A stretch of DNA of 34,143 bases from Propionicimonas sp. (GTDB lineage Bacteria; Actinomycetota; Actinomycetes; Propionibacteriales; Propionibacteriaceae), in contig NZ_JARKPQ010000129.1 in assembly GCF_029975155.1 (NCBI RefSeq), forward strand, positions 1 through 34,143, written 5' to 3'. Position 1 is the stretch's first letter, and every line of letters begins with the position of its first letter. Below the pieces are notes generated by a model. That model was not told the origin of the DNA. It saw only the letters and a program-made list of their open reading frames with translations, and searched no databases. The translations under genes and the position numbers were made by a program. Positions 1-8,991 of the stretch are shown here, piece after piece.

Positions 1-60
1 TACGGGCGAAGGGATTCGTGCCCACGATCCGAGGACATCTGGAAGGAAAGGATCACGATC

Positions 61-402
61 ATGACCGAAGTGCAGATCCCCATCGAGTCGATCGCCAAGG
101 TCGATCTCCAGCTGGGGCAGGCGACCATGCTGACTGCTGACCGTTGGGACGACTTGGCCGCGATGATCCACGAGGCGAGGGGGATCTCGCGGTTGATGGC
201 GGCCACTCACCCGTCGAGCCGGCCCGTGGACGTCCCGGGACTGACACGATTGACGGCGCTCGAGTGCGTCGAGCACGCTTTGCGCGAGGTTCAGACCTGG
301 GACCTGGCTCTGGCCGCAGACCTGCCCGACTTGGCCCGGCTGCGGGTGCTGTTGGCCGACGTCCGCAGGAAGATGGACAGCACTGTCGGACGGCGAGGGT
401 AA
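61..402 (+). CDS. Conserved mobile-element protein of unknown function, upstream partner of the sigma-like gene
   Basis: 113 residues; I do not recognise a domain. The protein is mostly helical and acidic, with no membrane segment and no signal peptide. The start is well supported by a purine-rich ribosome binding site (aaggaaagg) about ten bases upstream. It ends six bases before the next gene, so the two are probably co-transcribed. The pairing is conserved: a decayed copy of the last 25-30 codons (LPDLxRLRVLLADVR) lies at 21512-21612, again directly before a decayed copy of the sigma-like gene. That conservation argues that the ORF is real and works with its neighbour. A role as an anti-sigma or accessory factor is only a guess from gene order. 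Confidence 0.7.
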   Translation: MTEVQIPIESIAKVDLQLGQATMLTADRWDDLAAMIHEARGISRLMAATHPSSRPVDVPGLTRLTALECVEHALREVQTWDLALAADLPDLARLRVLLADVRRKMDSTVGRRG

Positions 403-408
403 CGGCTC

Positions 409-2238
409 ATGGGGGAGGCCGTCCGGCGGGAACTCGTCAGCCTCGAGTGGGACGTAGAGCCGCCCCTCACCCTCGACCTGATGGCGGACTGGACTCAGAC
501 CGTGTCCAGCTTGGTGACGATCCGCCGAGCGCTTGGCCCGATCTCCACAGCTGACCCCCTCGCGCTGCTGGCCACCGCGACGACTGGCGCAGCGCGGACT
601 GCGGACGTGAAGCCGATCCTGGCGCCGTCGCTGGGCGCTGTGAGCGCGGCGCTCGCCGACGTCGGCCAGGACATGGCGGCCCGCACTGACTTCGACCGGC
701 AGCGCGACGCGGCGACCCTCAACCACGTCGCCTACGTACTCGTGCATTGGGTGCGCGTCCGGACGCCGGACGAGAAGGCGAGGGCATGGCTGCTGGCCGG
801 CGAGACCGCACTCGACGGCGCGATCCACGCCCCAACGCGCCGATCGGCCGTCGGCGTCGGCCTGGCGGCGTGGCAGGACGCGCTCGCAGCCGTGCAGCCC
901 GTCCAGAATGCCCCGATCGTGCGCCGCAGCGTGGCGCTCGGACACCTCGCGATCCTGCGCGACACCCACTCTCTGGTCGACGAAGCCGGGAAAGCCGGGG
1001 CGCTACCCGGGCCGTACGCTGACGCACTCCTCGGCAACATCCGCGACCTTGCCCGCGCACACCAGACCACGCTGAGTCAGATCGACGGCCGACGCCTCGG
1101 CGCCACCCGCGTCGACCAAGCAGTCATGCTCCAGGTCGGCACCGCCGTGCGGCAACTGACCGGACGCCCCGAGCCCACCGAGCCTCTCCACGTCCGTCTC
1201 GACGTGCTGCTGCGGTCGGGTCTCGGCCAGGCGGTTCTGGTCGCCAACCTCACCGGCGAGCCATCCGCCCATCCTGCTGCTGCGCGGATCAGCCGACTCG
1301 CATTGGAGTACCTGACCAACCCCAGGATGCTCCGCGACATCGACCTGTCGGACGCCCCAACGCCGCCCGCACACGGGGAGCCGAAGGCCGCAGCCGCGCG
1401 GGAACCCAGAGCCTCGGCACGGATCGCACCCATGGAACCGACGATCAGCCCCGGGACCATTCTCGACGGGCCCTCCATCCTGGCGCTCTGCCTTGCTCTC
1501 GACCTGGGCGTCGCCGCAGGGTCAGCAGACCCGGCAAACCCGCCAGACAGCCTCCGGGGGGTCGACCCATCGCGTTGGCCGCGGCTGGTCGCCGAGGGGC
1601 GGCAGGCCGTGACCGACTTGGTTGGCTCGGTCATCCCGATGGTCTACGCCCAGACCAGACGAACGCCAAACGCCGCGGACACTCGCGGTCAGATGTTCGT
1701 TGAACTGATGGGCGCGGCCTACCGATTCGACCCCCAACGAACCAGCCCTGAGGGTTGGGCCAGCTACGCCTGGATGACGATCAAACACTCCCGCTGGCGC
1801 GGCGTCGATGACGCCGGCGTCGTCCGCAAGCGCACATCCGCCCCCCGACCTGCGACCGTGACCCCCGACGGCCGGGACCCGGCGAGTCGCGCGCCCGACC
1901 CGGGCGAGGTCGTCGAAGAGCGGCACGCCGTCGCTGCCATCACGCAGGCTGTCGGACAACTGCCCCCGTCGTTGAGGGAACCGCTGGAGGCGTCGATGCA
2001 GGGCCACCCGCTTCGGGTGATCGCTGAGGACCTGGGGTACTCCGAGAGCACCGCCCACCGACGGATCAACGAAGCGCGTGAGCGCCTCAGGAACGAACTC
2101 GCCTCGCGTGCGGAAGACCGCCCGTGGGTGCCTTTCGACACGGGGACCGATCCCGTTCTGGAACGCGCGCAGCGCCTCTTCGAGCAGGCGTTCCCATTGA
2201 CCCCAGGCAACGAGCCGGGCCGGGGGCTCGCACGTTGA
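409..2238 (+). CDS. Large sigma-70-like protein with N-terminal helical domain
   Basis: 609 residues. Roughly the first 350 are a helical region I do not recognise, then an Ala/Pro/Glu-rich linker (about 340-380). Residues about 412-466 resemble sigma region 2 (YRFDP..., W-rich helix ...YAWMTIKHSRWRG). Residues about 518-567 are a clear sigma region 4 helix-turn-helix (LPPSLREPLE...IAEDLGYSESTAHRRINEARERL). Ordinary ECF sigma factors are under 250 residues, so this is an unusually long member or a fusion. A GAGGG lies about ten bases before ATG 409; an in-frame ATG at 481 is possible. The likely role is transcription of element genes by core RNA polymerase. Three repeated promoter-like boxes downstream (17048, 24593, 33441) are candidate targets; that link is inference. 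A decayed paralogue lies at 21617-22165. Confidence 0.75.
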   Translation: MGEAVRRELVSLEWDVEPPLTLDLMADWTQTVSSLVTIRRALGPISTADPLALLATATTGAARTADVKPILAPSLGAVSAALADVGQDMAARTDFDRQRDAATLNHVAYVLVHWVRVRTPDEKARAWLLAGETALDGAIHAPTRRSAVGVGLAAWQDALAAVQPVQNAPIVRRSVALGHLAILRDTHSLVDEAGKAGALPGPYADALLGNIRDLARAHQTTLSQIDGRRLGATRVDQAVMLQVGTAVRQLTGRPEPTEPLHVRLDVLLRSGLGQAVLVANLTGEPSAHPAAARISRLALEYLTNPRMLRDIDLSDAPTPPAHGEPKAAAAREPRASARIAPMEPTISPGTILDGPSILALCLALDLGVAAGSADPANPPDSLRGVDPSRWPRLVAEGRQAVTDLVGSVIPMVYAQTRRTPNAADTRGQMFVELMGAAYRFDPQRTSPEGWASYAWMTIKHSRWRGVDDAGVVRKRTSAPRPATVTPDGRDPASRAPDPGEVVEERHAVAAITQAVGQLPPSLREPLEASMQGHPLRVIAEDLGYSESTAHRRINEARERLRNELASRAEDRPWVPFDTGTDPVLERAQRLFEQAFPLTPGNEPGRGLAR

Positions 2239-2394
2239 GCTACATGGCGTCGCCCCGGTTGTCCGATGCCAACGTCGAGCGGTCCGCCTACCGAATCACG
2301 GTGAGCGGCCAGCTCTAGCCAGCTTGAGTCGAGCGCAGTGTGCCGAGTAAGGCGATAGGACGGCGATGAGCCGACGTCTCCCCCGAGCGATCGA

Positions 2395-3009
2395 TCATGC
2401 AGCCTCGTTGAAGATCCGCCGCTGTACTTCGAGGTAGTGACGCAGGTTAACAACGACGCCGTCCCCGGACACTGGCGCCTGATCCTGCGGCTCGTTCAGT
2501 TCAACGGCGTTGGCCGCGGCAAGTTGCCGCGTGTAGTCGACAACGAGCCGCACCAGCGTCTCCGACTGCTCCGTCGTGAAGTCGACCGTGATCTTGGCGG
2601 TCTCCGAGTACTCCTTTACTGCATCGAGGTCGGCGATGAGCCGGTCGATGATCTCGGCGTCGAGGTGCTTGCTGCGGACTGCCTCGAGGTAGGTGTGGAG
2701 CGACTCGGTATAGCTCTTGACGCACTCGGGCATGGCGCGTTTTCGCCTCCCAGAGACTACGACGACTGCGGCAACCCCTGCCGCCACCACACCCACAACG
2801 GCGGTCGTGATAAGGACCACGGGCTTCCTCAAGAGCGAGAACGCAGCAGCTGCCGCCTCCTCGCTGGGCTTGGGAATGGAGACTTCCTTGAGGTGGGTTA
2901 CGAGTCGTCCCGCGGCGTCACGAACCACTCCTCCGTACCGAATGAACTCCCCGCTGAGCAATCCAGCCGCAATGTCTGGCGGGATGTAGAACGTGGGCTG
3001 AATAATCAC
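2395..3009 (-). CDS. Single-pass membrane protein, third gene of the ATPase/GIY-YIG block
   Basis: 204 residues from a GTG start preceded by GAGG. Residues 62-86 form one strong membrane helix (VVLITTAVVGVVAAG...) followed by a basic stretch RRKR at about 88-91, which predicts a cytoplasmic C-terminal domain of about 110 residues. The N-terminal 60 residues contain a short proline-rich stretch and no signal peptide. No known family was recognised. It lies 101 bp after the GIY-YIG gene on the same strand, so it may be the last gene of that operon or have its own promoter. Single-pass proteins often serve as effectors or anchors in phage-defence operons; that role here is inference. Confidence 0.65.
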   Translation of the reverse strand: MIIQPTFYIPPDIAAGLLSGEFIRYGGVVRDAAGRLVTHLKEVSIPKPSEEAAAAAFSLLRKPVVLITTAVVGVVAAGVAAVVVVSGRRKRAMPECVKSYTESLHTYLEAVRSKHLDAEIIDRLIADLDAVKEYSETAKITVDFTTEQSETLVRLVVDYTRQLAAANAVELNEPQDQAPVSGDGVVVNLRHYLEVQRRIFNEAA

Positions 3010-3110
3010 TTCTCGTCCTCTTCGAAGGATCTTGGCTCTGCTGTTGGACTAAATCGTAGTGCCGGTGCCCGAAATCGCTGGCCGACGCAAGCCGCCAGCT
3101 GACGAGGTGG

Positions 3111-3704
3111 CTACGGCAGGACCGGAAGGCTTCTCGCCGCCTCACGCTGGGCGTGCCGAGAGGCGGAGAGCGTCGCGTGGAACCGGCCGTGGCGGTTTTG
3201 GTCGAGATTGAGCGGCAGCACGAACTCCGAAAGGAGCTCCGACTCGATCGCCCAAGGTGTCGGATCCACATACCAGCAGACCCGGGCGTGCTCAGCCATC
3301 CAGCTGGACAGCGCAGCCTCGCCGTCGCCGAAGGTCAGGCGCTCTGCGTTTCCCACACGGCGGAGTTGAAGGCCAAGCTCGCCCGCAAGGAGCGAACCGA
3401 GCGTCAGACGTAACGTCGAACCCGACGCGTTCCCTCGGAAGTGGTTACGGATGCGCTTACGCAGGTCCTGCTTGCTCGGTCTGCTATCACTGCGTCGCGG
3501 CTCACGGGGCGCGACGCCTACGTAGAGCAGATGACCGAACTCACTTGCGTGGACGCCTTCGGTGGGAACACCTGGCGGCGGGGCGTCGAAGTACCAGGCG
3601 TACACACCCGATTGGGCGGGGAGCGGCGTTGACCGAGCCAGTGCCTCCGCGCGCGACGTCAGGTGGGCCGGCTCAAGGAGAGGCAACGTGAAGGTCACTG
3701 GCAA
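3111..3704 (-). CDS. GIY-YIG nuclease-like protein
   Basis: 197 residues. A GIY-YIG core is visible: GVYAWYF at residues 33-39 (GIY strand), LLYVGVA at 59-65 (YIG strand), then LRKRIRNHF at 81-89 carrying the expected Arg, and a later AIESELL (152-158) supplying the metal-binding Glu, followed by PLN at 164-166. The order and spacing fit the nuclease fold, although there are insertions between the two motifs. The start is TTG at 3704, immediately after the TGA of the upstream ATPase gene (3705-3707), with GAGAGG about nine bases before it inside that gene; GTG at 3698 is an alternative. The abutting stop and start mean translational coupling. It is probably a DNA-cleaving partner of the ATPase; the substrate is unknown. 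Confidence 0.75.
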   Translation of the reverse strand: MPVTFTLPLLEPAHLTSRAEALARSTPLPAQSGVYAWYFDAPPPGVPTEGVHASEFGHLLYVGVAPREPRRSDSRPSKQDLRKRIRNHFRGNASGSTLRLTLGSLLAGELGLQLRRVGNAERLTFGDGEAALSSWMAEHARVCWYVDPTPWAIESELLSEFVLPLNLDQNRHGRFHATLSASRHAQREAARSLPVLP

Positions 3705-6308
3705 TCACGCGAGCCTCTCTGCCTTCCCGTCGTTGACCTTCTTCAGTTCCTGAAGTTCCGCCCAGTGCTGCTCAAGACCCGCGAGCGTCGGGCTCACACC
3801 AAGGGTGACGAGCGGCTGCGAGTGGCCGTCGATGTATCGACAGGCCGCATCGAACACCTCTGTGACCTTGGGGATGATCTCGCCGAGCTCGCTGGTGTTG
3901 ATGTCCGAGAGGGTCGACATCTGTACATTCGCTCGATACCGCCTAGTCACGCCCTTGAGCACCTCGTCCTCGACGAAGACCTCGCACCACGAGCGAAGGT
4001 GGCTGTATCCGTTGTGGACGAGCGCATCCCGCACTTCACCTTCCTGGGTGCGGGCTGTCTGGATTGTCTTGTTGATCCGCCCTTTGATGGCGTTCAGCGA
4101 GTCGATCCGCGGGCCGGTGGCCCGGGCGACCTGCCCCTTGCCGTTCTCGTCAGTTACCTGGAAGTAGACGCAACGCTTCGACTTCTCGAAGAGACTGAGT
4201 AACGTCGTGGCGAACAGGATGTCGTGGGTGAACACGATGACCTGATTGTCATCGGTCAACCGGGCGACTCGCTGGGCGACCTCGTTGATCCGACGATGGT
4301 CAAGGCTCGATACTGGGTCGTCGAAGATGACTGGTGCCGTGATACCGGCCAGCCGTGCCTCGGCCAGGAAGTCGGCGAGAGCGAGCACCTTCTGCTCGCC
4401 CTCCGACAGCACCCGCGACGGCTTGTGCTTGCCGCTCATAACCTTGCGACGCTGAGCCTTGCCCTCGCGCCCGACGAACTGGAGCTTCAGTGGTGGCGCC
4501 CGGAGCGCTTCGCACTCCTCGAGGAACAACGCGTCGAAGCTCTGATTGATCAGCTGGTCACTGGCGGTCTTGGCCAGCTCAGTGACGGCGCGCATCAGTG
4601 ACGGAAGCGGGCGCTTTAGAGTCCTAAGCTGGTCGGCCTCCTTGGCGCTCTTGACGTGCGCCTCGATCAGCGGCCACGACTTGCCAAGCTCGACGGCGTC
4701 CTTTAGCTCCAGCAACTCGGTCTGCTTCTCGCCGAGCACCTGGGTCCGATTCGCCTGCTGGGTCTCCAGAGTCGAGATGCTGAGCCCGGCCGTCTCAAGA
4801 GCAGCGTCGACATCGGCCGCTGGATGGGCGACCAGGCCCGCGATCTTGTGGCTGGCGAGCTTGCCGCCCGACACGGCTGTCTCGAGCGCACTCCTAGCCC
4901 CCTCGATCGCGTCGACCTGGGAGAAGTAGGACGGCTTCTCTTCTTCGGCACCGTACTGATTGATGAATGCGATGAGCTCGCTGTTCTGGATACTCGCGAC
5001 CTGACGGCTGTAGCCAAGGAGCGCGGTGTCGGTCGTGCGGATGTCAGCAGAGATCCCGTCTTCGAGGTAGGTCGAGTACCGGGACAGCAGGTCGCGCGCG
5101 GGATCAATCAGGGGCTGGCGGCAGTAGAGGCAGCGATCCGCATCGTGAGAGCCAAGCTCGACGAGGTGCAGACGGTAGGTCTCGCCGGCCTTGATGAAGT
5201 CGCTCCAGGTGTCGTCCGGATCGGCAGGCAGATCGGCTGCAGCAAAAAGCTCCCTGCGGAAGGTCACGTGGTCGGTGGCAAGCTGTGCGCGCTTCGTGAG
5301 GGCTTGGTTGTACGTGGTCGCGTCGAACCCCAGGAGTGCCTTGGCGGCAGCAGCGGCCTGGGTCAGGACGCGCTGTTCGGCCTTGAGTGCCGTGATCTGG
5401 GTGCCGACGGTGTTCGCCCGCAGTGCGCCGACGGCTTGGGTGAGCACGTCGAGCTGCTCGTCGATGTCCTCGCCTGTAACAGCCTTTGCCCTCAGGTCAG
5501 TGAGGTCGGTGGACGCGCCAAGGGATTCAATCAGCGGGTAGATGGTCGACCCCCGCTGGAACCTGGAGAGCAACCCTGAGCTACCCGTGCCGAGTGTGCT
5601 GATGGCGGCATCGATCTGGCCAGCAACGGCTTGGATGGCGGCCGTGACGTGGTTGAAGAGCGCGAGCGAGGCTGGGGTGTAGACGTAGTCGAGGTCGTCA
5701 TCGACATGTGTCGTGACGGCTGGGCTGTCGAAGATAGACATCCGTGTGAACGGCGCGACGCCGCGGTCTCCAGTCCAAGTCAAGGTCTGGTCGTCGTCCC
5801 CGAGCTTGTACTCCAGCTTGGCGGTCTGGACCTCCGACCAATCCGCCTCGATGTTGCCGAGGATAGTGTCCGCGGTGCGGCTGTTCGCGAGTGCCTTGAA
5901 GATGCGGGAGTAGCCGGTCTTGCCTGTGCCGTTCTCGCCGTAGAGGATCGTCAGCCCCCTATGCGGTTCGATCACTGCTCCGGGCAAAAGGGCGTTGACG
6001 CCGTGTACTTCGGAGAGGCGAGTCAGGATCAAGGGGGGCGCGGACTCGTCCTGGCGTGCCTCGATGTCGAGTTTGGCAACGGCGGGCAGATCCCGCTTGT
6101 CAAGGACCTTCTCCTGGCGGAAGAGCTGGTATGCCTTCTCGATCGTCGAGGTGCCGACGGGACGTCCGGTAGCGATGACCTCGGATACGAGCAGGCGTGC
6201 CCACTCATCGTTGGCGTTCGCCCAGTCGGCGAGCAGCGCCCGGGGGTCGACGAACTCAGTTCCTTCTCGCTCTACAGCATCAGATTGTTCGCCCATCAGG
6301 CTTCGCAC
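3705..6308 (-). CDS. AAA/ABC-type ATPase with zinc-hook-like CxxC
   Basis: 867 residues from GTG 6308 (ATG at 6296 is an alternative; neither has a strong ribosome binding site). Walker A GENGTGKT is at 124-131. A long helical insert follows, with CLYC at 393-396 near its centre, like the zinc hook of Rad50/RloC-type proteins. After it come an ABC signature LSEGEQK (634-640), Walker B VIFDDPVSSLDH (660-671) and an H-loop His at about 695 (VFTHD). The split head plus hook predicts an SMC/Rad50-like dimer sensing nucleic acid or phage activity. The C-terminal ~150 residues are an effector-like or partner-binding region I cannot assign; I do not see a convincing anticodon-nuclease triad. It abuts the GIY-YIG gene, so they form one operon. 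Probably a defence ATPase. Confidence 0.85.
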   Translation of the reverse strand: MRSLMGEQSDAVEREGTEFVDPRALLADWANANDEWARLLVSEVIATGRPVGTSTIEKAYQLFRQEKVLDKRDLPAVAKLDIEARQDESAPPLILTRLSEVHGVNALLPGAVIEPHRGLTILYGENGTGKTGYSRIFKALANSRTADTILGNIEADWSEVQTAKLEYKLGDDDQTLTWTGDRGVAPFTRMSIFDSPAVTTHVDDDLDYVYTPASLALFNHVTAAIQAVAGQIDAAISTLGTGSSGLLSRFQRGSTIYPLIESLGASTDLTDLRAKAVTGEDIDEQLDVLTQAVGALRANTVGTQITALKAEQRVLTQAAAAAKALLGFDATTYNQALTKRAQLATDHVTFRRELFAAADLPADPDDTWSDFIKAGETYRLHLVELGSHDADRCLYCRQPLIDPARDLLSRYSTYLEDGISADIRTTDTALLGYSRQVASIQNSELIAFINQYGAEEEKPSYFSQVDAIEGARSALETAVSGGKLASHKIAGLVAHPAADVDAALETAGLSISTLETQQANRTQVLGEKQTELLELKDAVELGKSWPLIEAHVKSAKEADQLRTLKRPLPSLMRAVTELAKTASDQLINQSFDALFLEECEALRAPPLKLQFVGREGKAQRRKVMSGKHKPSRVLSEGEQKVLALADFLAEARLAGITAPVIFDDPVSSLDHRRINEVAQRVARLTDDNQVIVFTHDILFATTLLSLFEKSKRCVYFQVTDENGKGQVARATGPRIDSLNAIKGRINKTIQTARTQEGEVRDALVHNGYSHLRSWCEVFVEDEVLKGVTRRYRANVQMSTLSDINTSELGEIIPKVTEVFDAACRYIDGHSQPLVTLGVSPTLAGLEQHWAELQELKKVNDGKAERLA

Positions 6309-6870
6309 ACCGAAGTGGGGCGAATGTCCTGACTGGGTGGCTGATCGCCTCGGTGATATCTCTTCATCCTGCGCTCATGCTCCTCCGCACCGAACCGGCG
6401 CGCTCGTTGCTGTGTGTTGATTGCCTTCCACCTCGACGTTAGCCGGGAGGTGTGACAATTCCGCCGTCGCCGCGCCCCTCAACCGTTGCTGGGCAGGGCC
6501 TGCCACCATGCACCGGTTCTCTTCTCGTTGTCGAGGTTCGCCATGGCGAGTTCGCTGGCGAGCGCTGAATCGGAGATCGACGCGCTTCCTCGCGGTTCTG
6601 GGCGTCGGACTGGCTGGTCAGCTCCTGACGTCTTGGACCCGGACAGGCTTTAGCAAAGGTCGCGGCACGGGGGAGGATCAAGGGACCCGGATAGCGCGTT
6701 GACGCGCTGCTGCTCACCGTCGTCGTCGTCCGGTCGATGGTGTTCGCCGAGATCAAGCATCACAGGACCGAGTTGCTCGCCGACGAGTACCGCTGAAGGC
6801 TCTCCTCGTCTACCGGGACGGAACCTTCGCCTTTCTAGCAGCGGGTGCGGTGACCGGGGCACTCTCAAGA
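6309..6870. other. Non-coding or decayed stretch between defence genes
   Basis: About 560 bp with no convincing gene. A short plus-strand frame ending at 6796 reads ALLLTVVVVRSMVFAEIKHHRTE..., which resembles a membrane helix followed by a cytosolic tail. It has an in-frame stop just upstream and may be the end of a lost membrane-protein gene. No RNA gene or clear terminator was seen. Confidence 0.4.
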
Positions 6871-7695
6871 TCAAGTCGACCGGCCCATCAGACGGTCGTG
6901 CGTCGAAAGGAGCAACTCTGCGACGTGAGTGGCCTCGCGGATAACGTATCGACCGGTCTCCTTGCTAATGCCGGTCGGCAGGGTGCGGCCGTGACCTGTG
7001 CCTTGGAGATTCCGCAACTCGTTGATGGTCGATGCAGTGGTCTTGGCCGACTGGTAGATGGCCCGCAGCTGTTTGCCCCCGGGTGCCATCGCGTTGACGG
7101 TCTGGGGCTGAAGCTGGAGTCGATCGAGCGCGAGGGCGAGCAACTCGTCGAAGTCCATTTTCCGGTCAGGGAGCATCTCCTGCTCCTCGAGAACGAATTT
7201 GCAGATCGACTCGAGTAGCTCCTTGGCACCGCCGAGCAGGGCACCTGGATCCTCAGCGTTGTGTCGGAGCCGTGCCAGCTGTTCGTCGAGCGCAGCACGG
7301 CCACCAGTGGCGAGGTCGATGGGACTGGTGCGTTGGAGTCGGCCTTCGGCGTCGAGTCCCGCGCCCTTGGCGGTGAGTGCGCTGCGCAGGGTGGTAACTC
7401 GTTCCTTGACGTTGGGGTCGGCCGCATGAAAGATGCGGCCGACGCGCAGCGCGGTCAGGAGTTGTTCCAGTAGCTTGTCGTCGACGCCACCGGGTCGTCG
7501 GCGGGCCGCCGCACAGACGGTAAGCACACGCTGCTGCTTGTTCGGCATCCCTGCCGACGGGTCGTACGGGTCAACGTCCGCCAAGCCGCACGCCATGAAG
7601 CAACGCGTAAGGGTGGCGTGGCTGGGGCCGTCGCCGGAGTAGAAGAATTGGGCCAGGGCGGCGGAGACCTCGTCGGTCAGCAGGGTCGAACTCAT
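6871..7695 (-). CDS. Abortive infection (Abi_C-like) family protein
   Basis: 274 residues from ATG 7695, chosen because the longer frame to 7749 has no added homology. The C-terminal ~120 residues match the abortive-infection C-terminal domain pattern: an amphipathic helix GGAKELLESICKFVLEE, a spacer helix, then INELRNLQGTGHGR (about 222-237) and a final helix EATHVAELLLSTHDR. The conserved RN...G..HGR signature is present. The N-terminal half is an unassigned helical domain. Members of this family are found in phage-defence islands and some trigger growth arrest; the mechanism here is not visible. It is separated from the ATPase operon by 560 bp and faces the same way. Regulation is not evident. 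Confidence 0.75.
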   Translation of the reverse strand: MSSTLLTDEVSAALAQFFYSGDGPSHATLTRCFMACGLADVDPYDPSAGMPNKQQRVLTVCAAARRRPGGVDDKLLEQLLTALRVGRIFHAADPNVKERVTTLRSALTAKGAGLDAEGRLQRTSPIDLATGGRAALDEQLARLRHNAEDPGALLGGAKELLESICKFVLEEQEMLPDRKMDFDELLALALDRLQLQPQTVNAMAPGGKQLRAIYQSAKTTASTINELRNLQGTGHGRTLPTGISKETGRYVIREATHVAELLLSTHDRLMGRST

Positions 7696-7933
7696 GGGTC
7701 CATTCTGGCCGAGCGGCCGACGAGACTCGGTCGACTCTATTTGGCACACGAGTCACTGCGCTCCCGCTTGAGGGGACGGCGGCGTGTTGCCAGAAGGTAG
7801 CGAGTTCACCCTTCGCTCCGCCAACGGTGGCGAGACCCGCAACCAGCGCGTGGCTGCGCAGCCATCACCGTTTCAGTTGAAGGTGCGGCGCTGTCAGTGG
7901 TGCGGTGGATGGCCTGCGGGAGCACGCCTCGGT

Positions 7934-8407
7934 CTAGGGCGTGTCTCGTAACCGTTGGAGCCACCGGGTGATGGCGTTCAGGACTGCGGCGCCGCGGTAG
8001 ACGATGGAGAGCTTGTCGTAGCGGGTGGCGAATCCGCGCCACTGCTTGCCGTGGTTGAACGACCGTTCGACGTGGTTGCGGTTCTTGTAGTCGACTGGGT
8101 CGAACGCGGGTGGTCGTCCTCCGGTGCTGCCTCGACGTTTCCGGTTGGCGATCTGGTCGGCCGGCTCGGGAATGGTGGCGGTGATCCCGCGGCCGCGGAG
8201 CAGTTCGCGGTGGGCGCGGGCCGAGTACGCCTTGTCGCCGCGGACCCGGTCCGGGGTGGTCCGCGGTCTGCCGGGCCCGATCCGGGGCACCAGCAGGTGA
8301 TCGAGCAACACCGGCAGCATCGGGGAGTCACCGGACTGGCCGGCCGAGACCACGACCACCATCGGCGCGCCACGACCATCGACCAGGTGGTGGATCTTGC
8401 TGGTCAA
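7934..8407 (-). CDS. IS5-family transposase, frame B (catalytic C-terminal part)
   Basis: The frame holds the rest of the DDE transposase: SKIHHLVDGRG, VRGDKAYSARAHRELLRGRG (second Asp) and KNRNHVERSFNHGKQWRG with the catalytic Glu, ending in WLQRLRDTP. The first ATG is at 8407, but family similarity extends upstream to about 8475, so it is translated as a fusion with frame A by shifting at the G7 run. Its stop codon lies inside the left inverted repeat, as is common in compact IS elements. Confidence 0.85.
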   Translation of the reverse strand: MTSKIHHLVDGRGAPMVVVVSAGQSGDSPMLPVLLDHLLVPRIGPGRPRTTPDRVRGDKAYSARAHRELLRGRGITATIPEPADQIANRKRRGSTGGRPPAFDPVDYKNRNHVERSFNHGKQWRGFATRYDKLSIVYRGAAVLNAITRWLQRLRDTP

Positions 8408-8444
8408 CCCGCCACGAGAACGCCCGATGCCGTGATCATCGGGC

Positions 8445-8828
8445 TCAAAGCGCAGATTCTTGTAACTCGATGGTGCCCCCCCTGGGCAGGTTCGTGCCGT
8501 GCTGGTGGGCCCGGTTGATCGTGGAGTCCACGTTCACCGACCAGTCCACCAGCCCGGCCGCATCCGCCTGCGCCATCAGCGTGGTGTGGATCCTGTCCCA
8601 CGTGCCGTCCTCGCTCCAGCCCCGGTGCCGCGCCCACACCGTCTGCCATGGACCGAACTCGGCCGGCAGGTCACGCCACGGGCAACCGGTCCGATACCGC
8701 CACACGATCCCCTCGACCATCAACCGATGGTCGCTCCACGGCCGACCACCCCTGGCCCCCGACCGGGGCGGCATCAACGGCTCCAACAGGGCCCAGTCCT
8801 CATCGGTCAGTATCGGCATCCGAGTCAC
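8445..8828 (-). CDS. IS5-family transposase, frame A
   Basis: 127 residues carrying the N-terminal IS5 domain: LTDEDWALLEPLMP, then GRPWSDHRLMVEGIVWRYRTGCPWRDLP and the first catalytic Asp in NVDSTINRAH. It ends shortly after a run of seven G residues on the coding strand (plus-strand C7 at 8476-8482). The continuation of the family sequence (GGAPSSYKNLRFEPDDHGIGRSRGG) is in the other frame, so transcriptional slippage or ribosomal frameshifting at the G7 run would give the full transposase. Intact inverted repeats suggest that it may still be active. Confidence 0.85.
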   Translation of the reverse strand: MTRMPILTDEDWALLEPLMPPRSGARGGRPWSDHRLMVEGIVWRYRTGCPWRDLPAEFGPWQTVWARHRGWSEDGTWDRIHTTLMAQADAAGLVDWSVNVDSTINRAHQHGTNLPRGGTIELQESAL

Positions 8829-8991
8829 GAACCCTCACCCTGCCGTGGAAACCCACCGAGGGTAACGAGACACGCCCTAGTACCGCGGCTGTGAACCTTT
8901 GCTCGTGTTGACGGCGTGCCGTTGGGGGTGATTGGCCCGGTGCCGGGACGCTTGGGGGGTCGGATTCCTGTTCTTCCCCTCAGGAGTAGTC

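Larger units (their letters stand above)
7934..8880 (-). mobile_element. Complete IS5-family (IS427-like) insertion sequence
   Basis: Terminal inverted repeats of about 20 bp match at 19 of 20 positions (7934-7953, CTAGGGCGTGTCTCGTAACC, against 8861-8880). The flanking CTAG on each side could be the target duplication, giving a 939-bp element at 7938-8876. It carries two overlapping transposase frames on the minus strand. It lies directly beside the IS630-type remnant, so it probably inserted next to or into older IS DNA. Confidence 0.88.

Noticed and set aside
3705..6308. RloC/PrrC anticodon nuclease
   Set aside because: The hook-like CxxC and split ATPase head are similar, but I could not find a convincing Arg/Glu/His nuclease triad in the C-terminal part, and a separate GIY-YIG gene is coupled to it.
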